From NCBI RefSeq assembly GCF_010731735.1, contig NZ_AP022588.1, positions 3,224,001 to 3,288,000 of the forward strand: a stretch of DNA of 64,000 nt, read 5' to 3'. Each line of letters starts with the position of its first letter. Positions within the stretch are counted from its first letter, which is position 1. Both the position numbers and the translations under genes were made by a program. Below are positions 25,215 to 34,252 of the stretch, piece by piece. The DNA is from Mycolicibacterium sediminis. GTDB lineage: Bacteria; Actinomycetota; Actinomycetes; Mycobacteriales; Mycobacteriaceae. Below the pieces are notes generated by a model. It was not told the DNA's origin, searched no databases, and worked only from the letters and a program-made list of their open reading frames with translations.

Positions 25215-26171
25215 TCAGCCCGCAACGAGCGCGGCCACCTCCCGCGCGCAGCCCCAACTCAGGGTGATGCCGGAACCCCCGTGACCGTAGTTGTGCAGCA
25301 CCCGCGCGCCCGAGCGCAGGGGCGTGTCCTCCTCGAGCCGGACGGTCGCCCGGGCCGGCCGTAGGCCGACCACCTGAGCCAGTATCCGAGCGTCGCGCAG
25401 GGCGGGGACGAGGTCGCGGCAGCGCGCGAGGATCGCTGCTCCGACGGCCTCGTCGACGGCCGTGTCCCACTGCTCCACGTCGAGCGTGCCGCCGAGGATG
25501 CAGTCGTCGGTGCGCGGGTGTACGTAGGCGCGGCCGCCGGGATGGTCCTCGTCCCGGACCGACAGTGTCAGACCGGGATTGGCGACCCGAACGACCTGTC
25601 CGCGCACCGGGTGCACCTCGAGGTCGTCCACCAGGTCGCGTGCGCCGAGCCCCGAGCAATTCACGACGACGTCGGCGCCGTCGGCGGCCTCGTCGAGGGT
25701 GCGCAGTCGTCGGCGGGTGAAGTCGCCCCCGAGGTCGCGCACCCGCGTCGTCAGCCAGGGCAGGTACACCGGCATCTCCGCCAGCGGGACCGCGTAGCGC
25801 AACCCGTGCGCGTAGCCGGGCGGCAACTCGTCGGAACGCGCGGCGCGCACGTTCCCCACGGCGGCCGCCCATGCCGGCTCGCCCGGCGGCCGCCGGTACA
25901 GGCTGAGGGACTCCCGCATGACGACCCCCGGCACCCGCCGTGCCGCCTGCTCGGCGAGGACGGCGAGGGTGTCCGCGCCCCAGTCGCGCACGCGTTCCCA
26001 CGGGCCGACGTGCGTCGGGAACCACACCGCCGCGGCGATCGCCGACGTCGTCGACCCACTCGGTTCGGCGGCGACCACGCGAACCGAGTGTCCGGCGTCG
26101 AGAAGCGTGACGGCAGTGGTGAGTCCGCTGACACCGCTGCCGATCACCGTGATCCGCAGGCCGTCGGTCAT
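25215..26171 (-). CDS. FAD-dependent D-amino-acid oxidase
   Basis: A 318-residue DAAO-like flavoprotein. It shows the N-terminal FAD motif VIGSGVSGLTTA (9-20), AAVWFP, the VHPVRGQVV strand, GLRPARATVRLE and the C-terminal signature NYGHGGSGITLSWGCA, all diagnostic of eukaryote-type D-amino-acid oxidases also found in actinobacteria. It would oxidise D-amino acids to keto acids with hydrogen peroxide. The ATG at 26171 is supported by the domain start. It is divergent from the iron-siderophore-binding lipoprotein gene, with an IdeR-like box in the 127-bp gap; the box may affect it too. Confidence 0.92.
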   Translation of the reverse strand: MTDGLRITVIGSGVSGLTTAVTLLDAGHSVRVVAAEPSGSTTSAIAAAVWFPTHVGPWERVRDWGADTLAVLAEQAARRVPGVVMRESLSLYRRPPGEPAWAAAVGNVRAARSDELPPGYAHGLRYAVPLAEMPVYLPWLTTRVRDLGGDFTRRRLRTLDEAADGADVVVNCSGLGARDLVDDLEVHPVRGQVVRVANPGLTLSVRDEDHPGGRAYVHPRTDDCILGGTLDVEQWDTAVDEAVGAAILARCRDLVPALRDARILAQVVGLRPARATVRLEEDTPLRSGARVLHNYGHGGSGITLSWGCAREVAALVAG

Positions 26172-26239
26172 GCCGCTGACGGTACGCCCCGGGCGGGTCG
26201 GGATCCTGGCGCGTCGGTGGCCCGGCCCGTCCGGCTTAG

Positions 26240-26258
26240 TTAAGTGAGCCTAAGTTAA
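26240..26258. promoter_or_regulatory. IdeR/DtxR iron box
   Basis: TTAAGTGAGCCTAAGTTAA matches the mycobacterial iron-box consensus TTAGGTTAGSCTAACCTAA at 15 of 19 positions by eye. It lies 41 bp upstream of the lipoprotein start at 26299. A -10-like TAACCT overlaps its right edge at 26256-26261. Iron-bound IdeR here would repress siderophore uptake. Confidence 0.75.
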
Positions 26259-26298
26259 CCTACTCGGAACATCGGACGAGAGACAGGGGGACGGACGC

Positions 26299-27282
26299 AT
26301 GGAGCGGACACCAGGAGGGTGGCGCCGGGTCACGATGTCGTGCGCGGCCGTGATGATCACCGTCGGCGCTCTGGTCGCCTGCGGATCCTCACAGCAGGAC
26401 GCCGCCGGGCCGACGGGCACCGTCACCATAGAGCACAAGTTCGGTGAGACCAGGGTCCCCGCGAATCCGCAGCGCGTGGTCACGGTCGGCTGGACCGACC
26501 AGGACTTCGTGTTGCCCCTCGGCGTCGTCCCCGTCAGTACGCGCGAGTTCTCCGAGAACTACGACGACCTGCCCTGGGTCAAGAAGGCGACCGGGGGCAA
26601 GGAGTTACCCACCTGGGGCGCAGACGAAATCGACTTCGAGTCGATAGCAGCGCAGAAGCCCGATCTCATCTTCGCCATCTACGAATCCATCGACCAGGAG
26701 ACCTACGACCGTCTGTCGCAGATCGCGCCGACGGTGATCCAATCCTCCGACTACGCCGACGAGGAGACGCCGTGGGACGTCCAACTCCTCACCACGGGCA
26801 AGGCATTGGGTAGGGAGTCCGAGGCCAGAGGTCTCGTGGACGGGGTGCAGGGCCGGATCGACGAGGCGAAGAAGGCGAATCCCGACTTCGACGGCAAGAC
26901 CCTCGTGGTGGACTTCGGGCCCGAGAGCGGCGGACACTACCTGCTCGGCGAGAACGACCCTCGGCGTTCGCTCTTCACGGCGCTGGGCTTCGCGACCCAG
27001 GACGTGGTCGGTGACGTCAGCGAGGAGAAGTTGGGGCTGCTCGATCGGGACGTGCTGTTCGTCAACGGCGCCACCAAGGCCCAGATGCTCGCGTCGCCGG
27101 CGTTCGCGCGGTTGGGCGTGGTGCGTGACGACCGGACGCTGTACACGTCCTTCGCCTCGAACCTCAGTGATGCGCTCACCTACGCCGGTCCCGACAGCCT
27201 GACCTACGCGCTCGACGTCCTGACGCCGCAACTCGCCAACGCCCTCAACGGACGCCCGGTAGCGGACCTGTCGGACTCCTGA
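26299..27282 (+). CDS. Iron-siderophore ABC transporter substrate-binding lipoprotein
   Basis: A 327-residue exported lipoprotein. A signal peptide ends at the lipobox LVAC (Cys28). The mature part is a FecB/FhuD-type periplasmic-binding fold: RVPANPQRVVTVGWTDQDFVLPLG at the start and YESIDQETYDRLSQIAPTV in the first lobe, linked by a long helix to DFGPESGGHYLLGEN. It would bind a ferric siderophore or haem-like iron complex for the ABC system encoded convergently at 27287-30212. The ATG has AGGGGG upstream. Expression is likely iron-repressed through the IdeR box at 26240. Confidence 0.93.
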   Translation: MERTPGGWRRVTMSCAAVMITVGALVACGSSQQDAAGPTGTVTIEHKFGETRVPANPQRVVTVGWTDQDFVLPLGVVPVSTREFSENYDDLPWVKKATGGKELPTWGADEIDFESIAAQKPDLIFAIYESIDQETYDRLSQIAPTVIQSSDYADEETPWDVQLLTTGKALGRESEARGLVDGVQGRIDEAKKANPDFDGKTLVVDFGPESGGHYLLGENDPRRSLFTALGFATQDVVGDVSEEKLGLLDRDVLFVNGATKAQMLASPAFARLGVVRDDRTLYTSFASNLSDALTYAGPDSLTYALDVLTPQLANALNGRPVADLSDS

Positions 27283-27286
27283 ACGG

Positions 27287-28090
27287 CTACCTCCGCGCGA
27301 GGTGCGGTGAGGCGCGCGGCACGATCAGCGGCGTGCCCGTCTGCGGGTCGTCGATGATCTGACACCGCAGGCCGTATACCGACTCGACCAGGTCCTCGGT
27401 CACGACCGAGCCTGGGTCGCCCTGGGCCACGATGGCGCCGGACTTCATGACGATCACGTGATCGGCGTAGCGGCAGGCGTGGTTCAGGTCGTGCAGGACC
27501 GCCACGACGGTCCGGTCCTGCTCCCGGTTGAGCATGGCGAACAGGTCGAGCAGCTCGACCTGGTGCGCGATGTCGAGGTACGTGGTGGGTTCGTCCAGCA
27601 GGACCAGGGGCGTCTGCTGGGCGAGCACCACGGCGACCCAGACCCGTTGGCGCTGACCGCCGGACAACTCGTCCACCAGTCGCCCGGCGAGGTCGGTGAC
27701 GCCGACGAACCGCATCGCCTCGGCCACGGCCGCGGCGTCGTCGGCGGACCACTGGCGCAGCACCTTCTGGTGCGGAAAGCGGCCGCGCGACACCAGGTCC
27801 GAGACGCTGATGCCCTCGGGTGCGATCGAGGTCTGGGGGAGCAGGCCCAGGCGCCGGGCCACCTCCTTGGTGTGCAGCGTGCCGATGTCGTGGCCGTCGA
27901 GAATCACCTGACCGTCCGACGGCTTGAGCAGCCGGGCCAGTCCGCGCAGCAGGGTCGACTTGCCGCACGCATTGGGGCCGACGATGGCGGTGACGCGGCC
28001 GTCGGGGATGTCGACCGAGAGGCCGTCGATGACGGCGGTGCCCTCGTAGCCGATGACGAGTCGCTCGGTGCGCAGGCGGGTTTCGGTCAT
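27287..28090 (-). CDS. Iron-siderophore ABC transporter ATPase (FepC-like)
   Basis: A 267-residue ABC ATPase. Walker A is GPNACGKST (38-46), the signature is LSGGQRQRV (about 140), Walker B is LVLLDEPTTYLD, and the H-loop His is in VLHDLNH. The C-loop sequence is typical of FecE/FepC siderophore importers. The ATG at 28090 overlaps the upstream permease stop by 4 bases (ATGA), and GAGGAAA precedes it. It is the last gene of the operon SIP-permease-permease-ATPase and stops 4 bp from the convergent lipoprotein gene. Confidence 0.95.
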   Translation of the reverse strand: MTETRLRTERLVIGYEGTAVIDGLSVDIPDGRVTAIVGPNACGKSTLLRGLARLLKPSDGQVILDGHDIGTLHTKEVARRLGLLPQTSIAPEGISVSDLVSRGRFPHQKVLRQWSADDAAAVAEAMRFVGVTDLAGRLVDELSGGQRQRVWVAVVLAQQTPLVLLDEPTTYLDIAHQVELLDLFAMLNREQDRTVVAVLHDLNHACRYADHVIVMKSGAIVAQGDPGSVVTEDLVESVYGLRCQIIDDPQTGTPLIVPRASPHLARR

Positions 28091-29160
28091 CGTTTCCTCG
28101 ATTGTGAGATCAGCAGGTAGATGAGGTACAGGCCGCCCAGCGACACCGTCACCGCACCCACCGGCAGTTCGCTTCCCCCGAACAGTCGTTGCGCGAGCAC
28201 GTCGCTCACCAGTAGCAGGACGGCACCCATCGCCGCCGACGGGATCAACCCCACCCCGGGGCTCGCGGTGAGCCGCCGCGCGATCTGCGGCGCGGCCAGC
28301 GCGACGAAGGTGATCGGGCCCGCCGCGGCGCAGGCGAGCGCCACCAGTCCGACGCCGATCACCAGGTACGCCAGGCGCGCTCGGTCCGGGTGCACGCCGA
28401 GCGCCCCGGCGGCGTCGTCGCCCATCTGCAGCACCGGCAGCAGCGGGCCGAGGGCGACGAGGAGTGCCGTGGCGACCGCCAGGCACACCGTCATGGGCAG
28501 CACCTGGGCCCAGCCGAGGCCGTTGAGGCTGCCCTGCTGCCAGATGGCCGCCGTCACGGCGGTGTGGAAGTCGAGCTTGATGACGATCCACTGGTTGACC
28601 GAGTTGAGGACCGCGCCGACGGCGATGCCGACCACGATCAACCGGTAGCCCGCGAGACCGTTGCGGTACGACAGCGCGTAGACGACGACCGCGGTGACCA
28701 GACCGCCGATCAGCGCCCCCGCGGCGACCGCGTAGTACCCGCCGCCGACGCCGGCGATGACGACGAGGGCGCCGGTGTAGGCGCCGGAGTTGACGCCGAT
28801 GATGTCGGGACTGCCCAGGGCGTTTCGGGTGAGCGCCTGGAAGATCGCCCCCGACACCCCGAGTGCGGCGCCGACGAGCAGGGCCATGAGCATGCGCGGC
28901 ATGCGCCACTCCATGACGACCACCCGGTCGAATGACGTGTTGCTGCCGAGCAGGACGCCCAGCACGTCGCCGGGCGCGACCGTGTAGGTGCCGACGCCGA
29001 TCGCCAGCACCGCGACGACGACCGCGCCGACGAGCAATGCGGCGACGACCAGGATCGCCCGCCACGACGCCCGCGCGGACACGCCGCCGATCCGGACGAC
29101 GCACTGCCGCCTGCCGAAGTCGACGTGCGCGGGCCCGCCGGCCAGGTCGGTCGCCGTCAC
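28087..29160 (-). CDS. Iron-siderophore ABC transporter permease (FepG-like)
   Basis: A 357-residue FecCD-family permease with about nine or ten membrane segments. Recognised blocks are RMPRMLMALLVGAALGVSGA, NALGSPDIIGVNSGA, GPITFVALAAPQIARRL and GGSELPVGAVTVSLGG. A cytoplasmic N-terminus of about 35 residues precedes the first segment. The GTG at 29160 overlaps the stop of the other permease by 4 bases (GTGA), and its own stop overlaps the ATPase start by 4 bases, so translation of the three is coupled. It forms a heterodimeric channel with the product of 29157-30212. Confidence 0.94.
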   Translation of the reverse strand: MTATDLAGGPAHVDFGRRQCVVRIGGVSARASWRAILVVAALLVGAVVVAVLAIGVGTYTVAPGDVLGVLLGSNTSFDRVVVMEWRMPRMLMALLVGAALGVSGAIFQALTRNALGSPDIIGVNSGAYTGALVVIAGVGGGYYAVAAGALIGGLVTAVVVYALSYRNGLAGYRLIVVGIAVGAVLNSVNQWIVIKLDFHTAVTAAIWQQGSLNGLGWAQVLPMTVCLAVATALLVALGPLLPVLQMGDDAAGALGVHPDRARLAYLVIGVGLVALACAAAGPITFVALAAPQIARRLTASPGVGLIPSAAMGAVLLLVSDVLAQRLFGGSELPVGAVTVSLGGLYLIYLLISQSRKR

Positions 29161-30212
29161 GACCGGTCCGCCCCGCGCTTGCGGATCAGCCAAATCAGCA
29201 CGGGGGCGCCGATGAACGCGGTCACGATGCCCGCGGGTAGTTCGGACGGCCGGATCACCACGCGTCCGGCGATGTCGGCGGCGAGCAGCAGCGCGGGCGC
29301 GAACACGCAGGCGTAGGCCAGGATCCAGCGCCAGTCCGGCCCGGTCAGTCGACGGACCGCATGGGGCACCATCAGCCCGACGAACCCGATCGGCCCCGCA
29401 CCGGCGGTGGCCGCTCCCGCCAGCAGGGTCACGGCGACCAGGCTGATCGCCTGGGTACGTGCGACGTTCCCGCCCATGCTCTTGGCGAGGTCGTCGCCGA
29501 GCGCGGTCACGTTGAGCGAGCGTGCGACGATCAGGCAGAGGACGGCGCCGACGACGATGAACGGGGCGATGGCCCCCGCGACCTCCAGTGAGCGCTCGTC
29601 GAGTGCGCCCGCGTCCCAGAAGCGCATGTTGTCGAAGGCCCGCGGGTTGCGCAGACGGACCGCGAACCCGATGCCGTCCATCACCGCGCCGACGGCGACC
29701 CCGGCCAGCAGCACGCGCACCGGCGTCACCGTGGCCCGTCCGGTCATGCCCACCAGGTAGACGAGCACCATCGCGAACAGGGCTCCTGCGAACGCGAACC
29801 AGATGTAGGTCCAGATGCCGGTCAGTCCGAGGAAGGTGATCGCGCAGACCACGAAGAGCGCTGCGCCGGAATTGATTCCGAGGATCTCCGAGTCGGCCAG
29901 CGGGTTGCGCCCGACCGCCTGGATGAGCGTGCCCGACAGGCCCAGCGCGAGCCCGACCAGGAGCGCGAGGACGGTACGGGGGATGCGCAAGTCGTGCACG
30001 ATCCACTGATCGCCGACGTCTCGGTAGTCGGTCAGGGCCTGCCACACGGTCGGCAGGGAGACGGTCTCGGTGCCGATGGCCAGACTGGCCACGCACGCCA
30101 GCGCCAGGATCGCCGCGCCGACGAGGAGGCCGACGAGTCTGCCCCGCCCGGTGAGGTGTCGGGGTGGGGTGCGCGGCGGTGCCGAGGGGGGAGCCGGGGC
30201 CTGCGCCGTCAC
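29157..30212 (-). CDS. Iron-siderophore ABC transporter permease (FepD-like)
   Basis: A 351-residue FecCD-family permease, partner of the neighbouring FepG-like protein. Blocks include LRIPRTVLALLVGLALGLSGT, NPLADSEILGINSGA, GPIGFVGLMVPHAVRRL and RPSELPAGIVTAFIGAP. The N-terminal 25 residues are Pro-rich and cytoplasmic. The GTG at 30212 begins one base after the siderophore-interacting-protein stop. All four operon genes are on the minus strand, with an iron box in front of the first. Confidence 0.94.
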   Translation of the reverse strand: MTAQAPAPPSAPPRTPPRHLTGRGRLVGLLVGAAILALACVASLAIGTETVSLPTVWQALTDYRDVGDQWIVHDLRIPRTVLALLVGLALGLSGTLIQAVGRNPLADSEILGINSGAALFVVCAITFLGLTGIWTYIWFAFAGALFAMVLVYLVGMTGRATVTPVRVLLAGVAVGAVMDGIGFAVRLRNPRAFDNMRFWDAGALDERSLEVAGAIAPFIVVGAVLCLIVARSLNVTALGDDLAKSMGGNVARTQAISLVAVTLLAGAATAGAGPIGFVGLMVPHAVRRLTGPDWRWILAYACVFAPALLLAADIAGRVVIRPSELPAGIVTAFIGAPVLIWLIRKRGADRS

Positions 30213-30213
30213 G

Positions 30214-31047
30214 TCACAGGCCGGCTTGTTCGAGGGCCTCGTCGAATTCCTCCGAGGCGACCTTGTCGCCCTTCCCCTCGGCGAGGGCGCGGGTGTAGAC
30301 GGCGACGACCTCGTCCTCGACGTCGGCGAACCGCGCATCCCAGGTCTCGCTGTCGAACCGCCAGTATCCGGTGACGTCGAGTTGGTCGACCGTCCATCCC
30401 CGGCCGCGGAAGTGCTTGCGGACGGTGCGGGATTCGGCGGCCTCGCCGGCGAACCAGCAGTAGCCGTGGCCGTCCGGCAGCGCGAGGTCACGGACCAGCT
30501 CGGCGAGCCGGCTGGGAGCGTGACCGTTGCCGGTGCCGACGCTGGGGACGACGGTGACGTCCGGGTGCCGCGGCAGGTAGTCGAGGTCGTCGTCGCCGGC
30601 CACCTCGACCACTGCGATCGTCGGTGTGCCGGCGGGCAGTTCCTCGATGATCCGCGCGGTGGCGGGAAGCCCGGACAGGTCGGTGACGAGGAGCTGCCAC
30701 GCGCTGTCGGCCGGTGGCCGGTACCAGGACCGGGCGTGATCGAGTCCGACCCGTTCACCGGGCGCCGTGGTGGAGGCCCACTGCGTGCCCGGCCCGCGTG
30801 CGTGCAGGACGACGTCGAGGTCGACCTGGTCGCCGCGGTGGGCCCGCACCGAGTAGTTGCGACCCTCCGACGACGGGTCGACGTCCGACGGTCCGTCCGG
30901 GGTCCCGGTGGGGAAGTAGACGCCCACCGCCGAGTCCCCGGCGACCTGCACGTCAAGGGCCTCGGGGTCGTCGATCCGGAGGCTGATGCGTCGTATTCGT
31001 GGACCGACCTGGGCCGCGCGAACCACGGTGGCGAACGAGAAGGACAT
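30214..31047 (-). CDS. Siderophore-interacting FAD reductase (SIP family)
   Basis: A 277-residue ViuB/SIP-family flavoreductase. The FAD-binding barrel includes RNYSVRAHRGDQVDLDVVLHARGPGTQWAS in outline (about 64-95), and the NAD(P)-binding half includes DLSGLPATARIIEELP, PSVGTGNGH and CWFAGEAAESRTVRKH. Such enzymes reduce the ferric siderophore in the cytoplasm to release iron. It is first in the operon with the two permeases and the ATPase. An IdeR-like palindrome lies only 5 bp upstream of the ATG, so the promoter may be leaderless. Confidence 0.93.
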   Translation of the reverse strand: MSFSFATVVRAAQVGPRIRRISLRIDDPEALDVQVAGDSAVGVYFPTGTPDGPSDVDPSSEGRNYSVRAHRGDQVDLDVVLHARGPGTQWASTTAPGERVGLDHARSWYRPPADSAWQLLVTDLSGLPATARIIEELPAGTPTIAVVEVAGDDDLDYLPRHPDVTVVPSVGTGNGHAPSRLAELVRDLALPDGHGYCWFAGEAAESRTVRKHFRGRGWTVDQLDVTGYWRFDSETWDARFADVEDEVVAVYTRALAEGKGDKVASEEFDEALEQAGL

Positions 31048-31051
31048 CGAT

Positions 31052-31067
31052 CTTAGGCTAGCCTAAG
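31052..31067. promoter_or_regulatory. IdeR/DtxR iron box overlapping a stop codon
   Basis: CTTAGGCTAGCCTAAG is a perfect 16-bp palindrome made of overlapping iron-box half sites (TTAGG/CCTAA). It ends 4 bp before the siderophore-interacting-protein ATG at 31047 and overlaps the last codons of the flavin monooxygenase gene. On the minus strand TAGCCT lies 7 bases before that ATG, which would suit a -10 element for leaderless mRNA. Confidence 0.75.
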
Positions 31068-32553
31068 CCGGTGCGGGGGCTCCGATGGCCTCGAGGTGGC
31101 GCCGCTCCAGATCGGTGAAGTCGCCGGTGGTGATGCACCCGAACGTCGAGGCGTCGCGCGCGAACCGCTCGGCCGCGCCGGGGAGCGCGTCCGGCCCCTC
31201 GAGGCGGAACTGGCTCGGGGCGAGCGGTCCGAAGAGGAGTGCCCGTCGCAGATCGGGCCACCTCTCGAGATGGGGTTCGACGCCGGCGGCTCGGGCGAAT
31301 CCGAGTGCGGCAGCATTCATCCGGGTCTTCTGCGGTGTGCCCCGTCGCGCGCGGCAGGTCGCCACCGCGGCACGCTGCTCGCCGACGTCGGGGGCCCGGA
31401 CAGCCCCACCCCACGCGTAGGCGATCCACCGGGCCTGCAGCTCCAGCGGGACGAAGTAGCCGCCAGATTGGTCCCACATGCCCGCGAACGCCAGACCGGG
31501 CAGATCGGGATGGAACGTATACCGGTCGACGTCGAGGTGTTCGCCGTCGGCGCCGAGCACCTCCCGGACGTCCTCGCTCAGGAAGGGCAGCGTCGCCTCG
31601 AACCCGGTACCGAACAGGATGGCGTCGAAGTCCTCGGACCGGCCGTCGGAGAACCGCACGCTCCGTCCGGACACCGACGTCGGCCACGGTCGCACCGCGA
31701 TGCGGCCCTCAGCCACCAGGGGCAGGTACTGCTGGCACAGCGTGACGCCGGCGACCGACGGCGACGGGTCTGGCGTGGGGGCGCCGTACTGGTCGGGGCT
31801 GCCGCCGGCCTCGAGGACGATCCGCAGGACCTGTGCGTCGACCTCGGCCGGCGGGAGCGTCTCCCCGGCGAGCACGCCGTACCGGGTGAACATCCGGTGA
31901 TCCGACGGCACGCCCGCAGCGAACTTCGGCAGCACGTAGCGTTGCCGCCGCTGCGTGACGACCACGCGTTCCGCGCCGAGCACCGCGAGTTCCGACGCGA
32001 TCTCCAGGGCGCTGATCGCGCCACCGACGACGAGTACGCGTGCCCCGCGGAACGGATCGGCTCCGCGGTAGTCGAACGTGGACGTCACACCGGCCCGGCC
32101 GGTGAAGGACGCCAGCCCGGGAATCGTTGGGCGGGTGGGTGACTGGAACCGTCCGCTCGCCACCACGACCCGCTCGACGTGATCGGTCCCGCCCGCGTGG
32201 TCGATCCGCCAGCCCGTGCCGTCTCGGCCGACGCGGTGCACCGGGCAGTCGAACCGGATGCGCTCGGTCAGCGCGAATGTCCTCGCGTAGCGCTCGAGAT
32301 AGGTCAGGACGTCGCGGTTCGACGGGTGGACCGCGGGACCGTCGTGGTCGAGGTCGCTGAACGCGGTGAGGACGCTGCTGGTGTTGGTGTGCATGGTCGG
32401 CCACACCCCACTGCGGCCGGCGATCCCCGCCCACTGGCCGCCGAGCACCGGGCTGCGCTCGAAGATCGTCGGTTCGAACCCCTGGGCGGCGAGCCACCGT
32501 GCCGCCACGAGGCCGCCGGGGCCGGCGCCGATCACCGCCACGTCACGAGCCAT
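31063..32553 (-). CDS. FAD-dependent monooxygenase, FMO-like
   Basis: A 496-residue flavin monooxygenase-like protein. It has the FAD motif VIGAGPGG (7-14) with [11 protein letters not shown], the NADPH motif [16 protein letters not shown] (about 175-190) and [11 protein letters not shown]. The family fingerprint FxGxxxHxxxY is present as [13 protein letters not shown], in which the usual His is Thr. It is divergent from mbtM and sits upstream of the siderophore-uptake operon, so a role in modifying a siderophore is possible, but length and motifs differ from the lysine hydroxylase MbtG. The ATG is supported by the conserved start. Confidence 0.85.
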   Translation of the reverse strand: MARDVAVIGAGPGGLVAARWLAAQGFEPTIFERSPVLGGQWAGIAGRSGVWPTMHTNTSSVLTAFSDLDHDGPAVHPSNRDVLTYLERYARTFALTERIRFDCPVHRVGRDGTGWRIDHAGGTDHVERVVVASGRFQSPTRPTIPGLASFTGRAGVTSTFDYRGADPFRGARVLVVGGAISALEIASELAVLGAERVVVTQRRQRYVLPKFAAGVPSDHRMFTRYGVLAGETLPPAEVDAQVLRIVLEAGGSPDQYGAPTPDPSPSVAGVTLCQQYLPLVAEGRIAVRPWPTSVSGRSVRFSDGRSEDFDAILFGTGFEATLPFLSEDVREVLGADGEHLDVDRYTFHPDLPGLAFAGMWDQSGGYFVPLELQARWIAYAWGGAVRAPDVGEQRAAVATCRARRGTPQKTRMNAAALGFARAAGVEPHLERWPDLRRALLFGPLAPSQFRLEGPDALPGAAERFARDASTFGCITTGDFTDLERRHLEAIGAPAPA

Positions 32554-32668
32554 CTGCGGACCCTTGCACGGCGTGGCCCCTCACGGCGCCGTTTGCCGCG
32601 ACGCGCTCCGGTTCGACGAGAACGTAGCCGACCACGACTCCGATTCGACGGGTAGGGTCGGCCCCGCG

Positions 32669-34246
32669 ATGAACCCACTCGCCGCCGCGCTCACCGCCGC
32701 TCTCGGTGCCAGCGACAACCACCTCGTCGTCCTCACCGACGGCACGTGGCAGCACCATCCGTGGCCCGAGGTGCTCGCCCGCGCGCAGAACGTCGCCGAA
32801 CGCCTCCTGGACGACGGCGTCACGGGAGTCGGACTGGTCGGTGAACCCACCGTGGAGTTCGTCGCGACAGTGGTGGGCACCTTCCTCGCCGGCTCGGCGG
32901 TGTCGATCCTGCCCGGCCCCATCCGAGGCGCCGACGCGGACCAGTGGGCGCACGCGACCCTGGCGCGCTTCGACGGGATCGGCGTCCAGCGGGTGTGGAG
33001 CAACGGCGGGTACCTCGAGAAGCTCTCGACGGTGGGTGGCCGACCGGCGGTCGGCGCGCTGACCGACGTCGCCACCGCGCACCGCTCGGGCGGCTTCACG
33101 CCGCCCGAGGTCGACTCGCCCATCGCCATCCTGCAGGGCACGGCCGGCTCGACGGGAAGTCCACGCACCGTGCGACTGTCACCGGAGGCGGTGCTGGCGA
33201 ACCTCACCGGCCTCAACACCCGCATCGGGGTGAGTACGTCGACCGTCGGATGCTCGTGGTTGCCGCTGTACCACGACATGGGTCTGAGCTTCCTGCTCTC
33301 GGGTGCGGTCGCGGGCACCGACGTCTGGCAGGCGCCGACCGCGGCGTTCCAGGCGTCGCCGTTCCGCTGGCTCACCTGGCTGACAGAGAGCGGCGCCACC
33401 GTCACGGCCGCGCCCAACATGGCCTACGGGATGATCGGCAAGTACTCGCGGCGCGTCACCGACGTCGACCTGAGCGCACTCGAGTTCGCGCTCAACGGCG
33501 GCGAACCCGTGGACTGCGACCTCACGGAGCGCTTCGCCACCGAGATGGCCCGCTTCGGCTTCTCGGCCGGCGCGCTGGCGCCGTCCTACGGTCTGGCCGA
33601 ATCGACCTGCGCGGTAACGGTTCCCCGGCCCGGAACGGGCCTGCTGGTCGACGAGGCGGTGATCGGGACCGAGGACGGCGTCACGACCCGTCGGCAGGCG
33701 GTGCTCGGCGAGGCGATCCCCGGCACCAGCGTGCGCATCGAACCCACCGACGCCGTCACGTCGGGAGACCGCGAGCGCGAGATCGGCGAGGTGCTGATCC
33801 GTGGCTCGTCGATGATGTCCGGTTACGTCGGTGACGCGGTTCGGGATCCCGAGACCTGGTTCGCCACCGGGGATCTCGGTTACGTCGTCGACGGTGGGCT
33901 CGTCGTGTGCGGGCGCGCGAAGGAGATCATCACGATCGCCGGACGCAACGTCTTCCCTGCCGAGGTCGAACGCGTCGCCGCGACCGTCCCCGGGGTGCGG
34001 GAGGGCGCGGTCGTCGCCGTGGGCATCGGAGAGCGGTCGATCCGCCCGGGCCTGGCCGTGGTCGCCGAGTTCCGGGGACGCGACGAGGCGCAGGCGAGGG
34101 TCGACCTGATCGCCCAGGTGGCCTCCGAGTGCGGCGTGGTGCCCGCCGACGTGACGTTCGTGCGGCCCGGATCACTGCCACGCACGTCGTCGGGCAAGCT
34201 GCGCCGCCTCGAGGTTCGCCGGCACCTCGAGGAGTCACGCCCCTGA
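32669..34246 (+). CDS. mbtM: Long-chain fatty acid--ACP ligase of mycobactin synthesis
   Basis: A 525-residue adenylating enzyme. It follows remembered M. tuberculosis MbtM (FadD33) in RHPWPEV-like and [14 protein letters not shown]-terminal blocks, [35 protein letters not shown] and the C-terminal [15 protein letters not shown]. The AMP-binding loop is [10 protein letters not shown] (about 154-163). MbtM activates the fatty acid that becomes the mycobactin acyl tail and loads it on the carrier protein MbtL. The ATG at 32669 lacks a strong ribosome binding site. The usual partners MbtK, MbtL and MbtN are not in the window. It is divergent from the FMO-like gene. Confidence 0.86.
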   Translation: MNPLAAALTAALGASDNHLVVLTDGTWQHHPWPEVLARAQNVAERLLDDGVTGVGLVGEPTVEFVATVVGTFLAGSAVSILPGPIRGADADQWAHATLARFDGIGVQRVWSNGGYLEKLSTVGGRPAVGALTDVATAHRSGGFTPPEVDSPIAILQGTAGSTGSPRTVRLSPEAVLANLTGLNTRIGVSTSTVGCSWLPLYHDMGLSFLLSGAVAGTDVWQAPTAAFQASPFRWLTWLTESGATVTAAPNMAYGMIGKYSRRVTDVDLSALEFALNGGEPVDCDLTERFATEMARFGFSAGALAPSYGLAESTCAVTVPRPGTGLLVDEAVIGTEDGVTTRRQAVLGEAIPGTSVRIEPTDAVTSGDREREIGEVLIRGSSMMSGYVGDAVRDPETWFATGDLGYVVDGGLVVCGRAKEIITIAGRNVFPAEVERVAATVPGVREGAVVAVGIGERSIRPGLAVVAEFRGRDEAQARVDLIAQVASECGVVPADVTFVRPGSLPRTSSGKLRRLEVRRHLEESRP

Positions 34247-34252
34247 CGCCGG

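Noticed and set aside
31063-32553. Identification of the FMO as mycobactin lysine hydroxylase MbtG
   Set aside because: Length and motif layout are of FMO/BVMO type rather than the MbtG/IucD lysine N-hydroxylase family.
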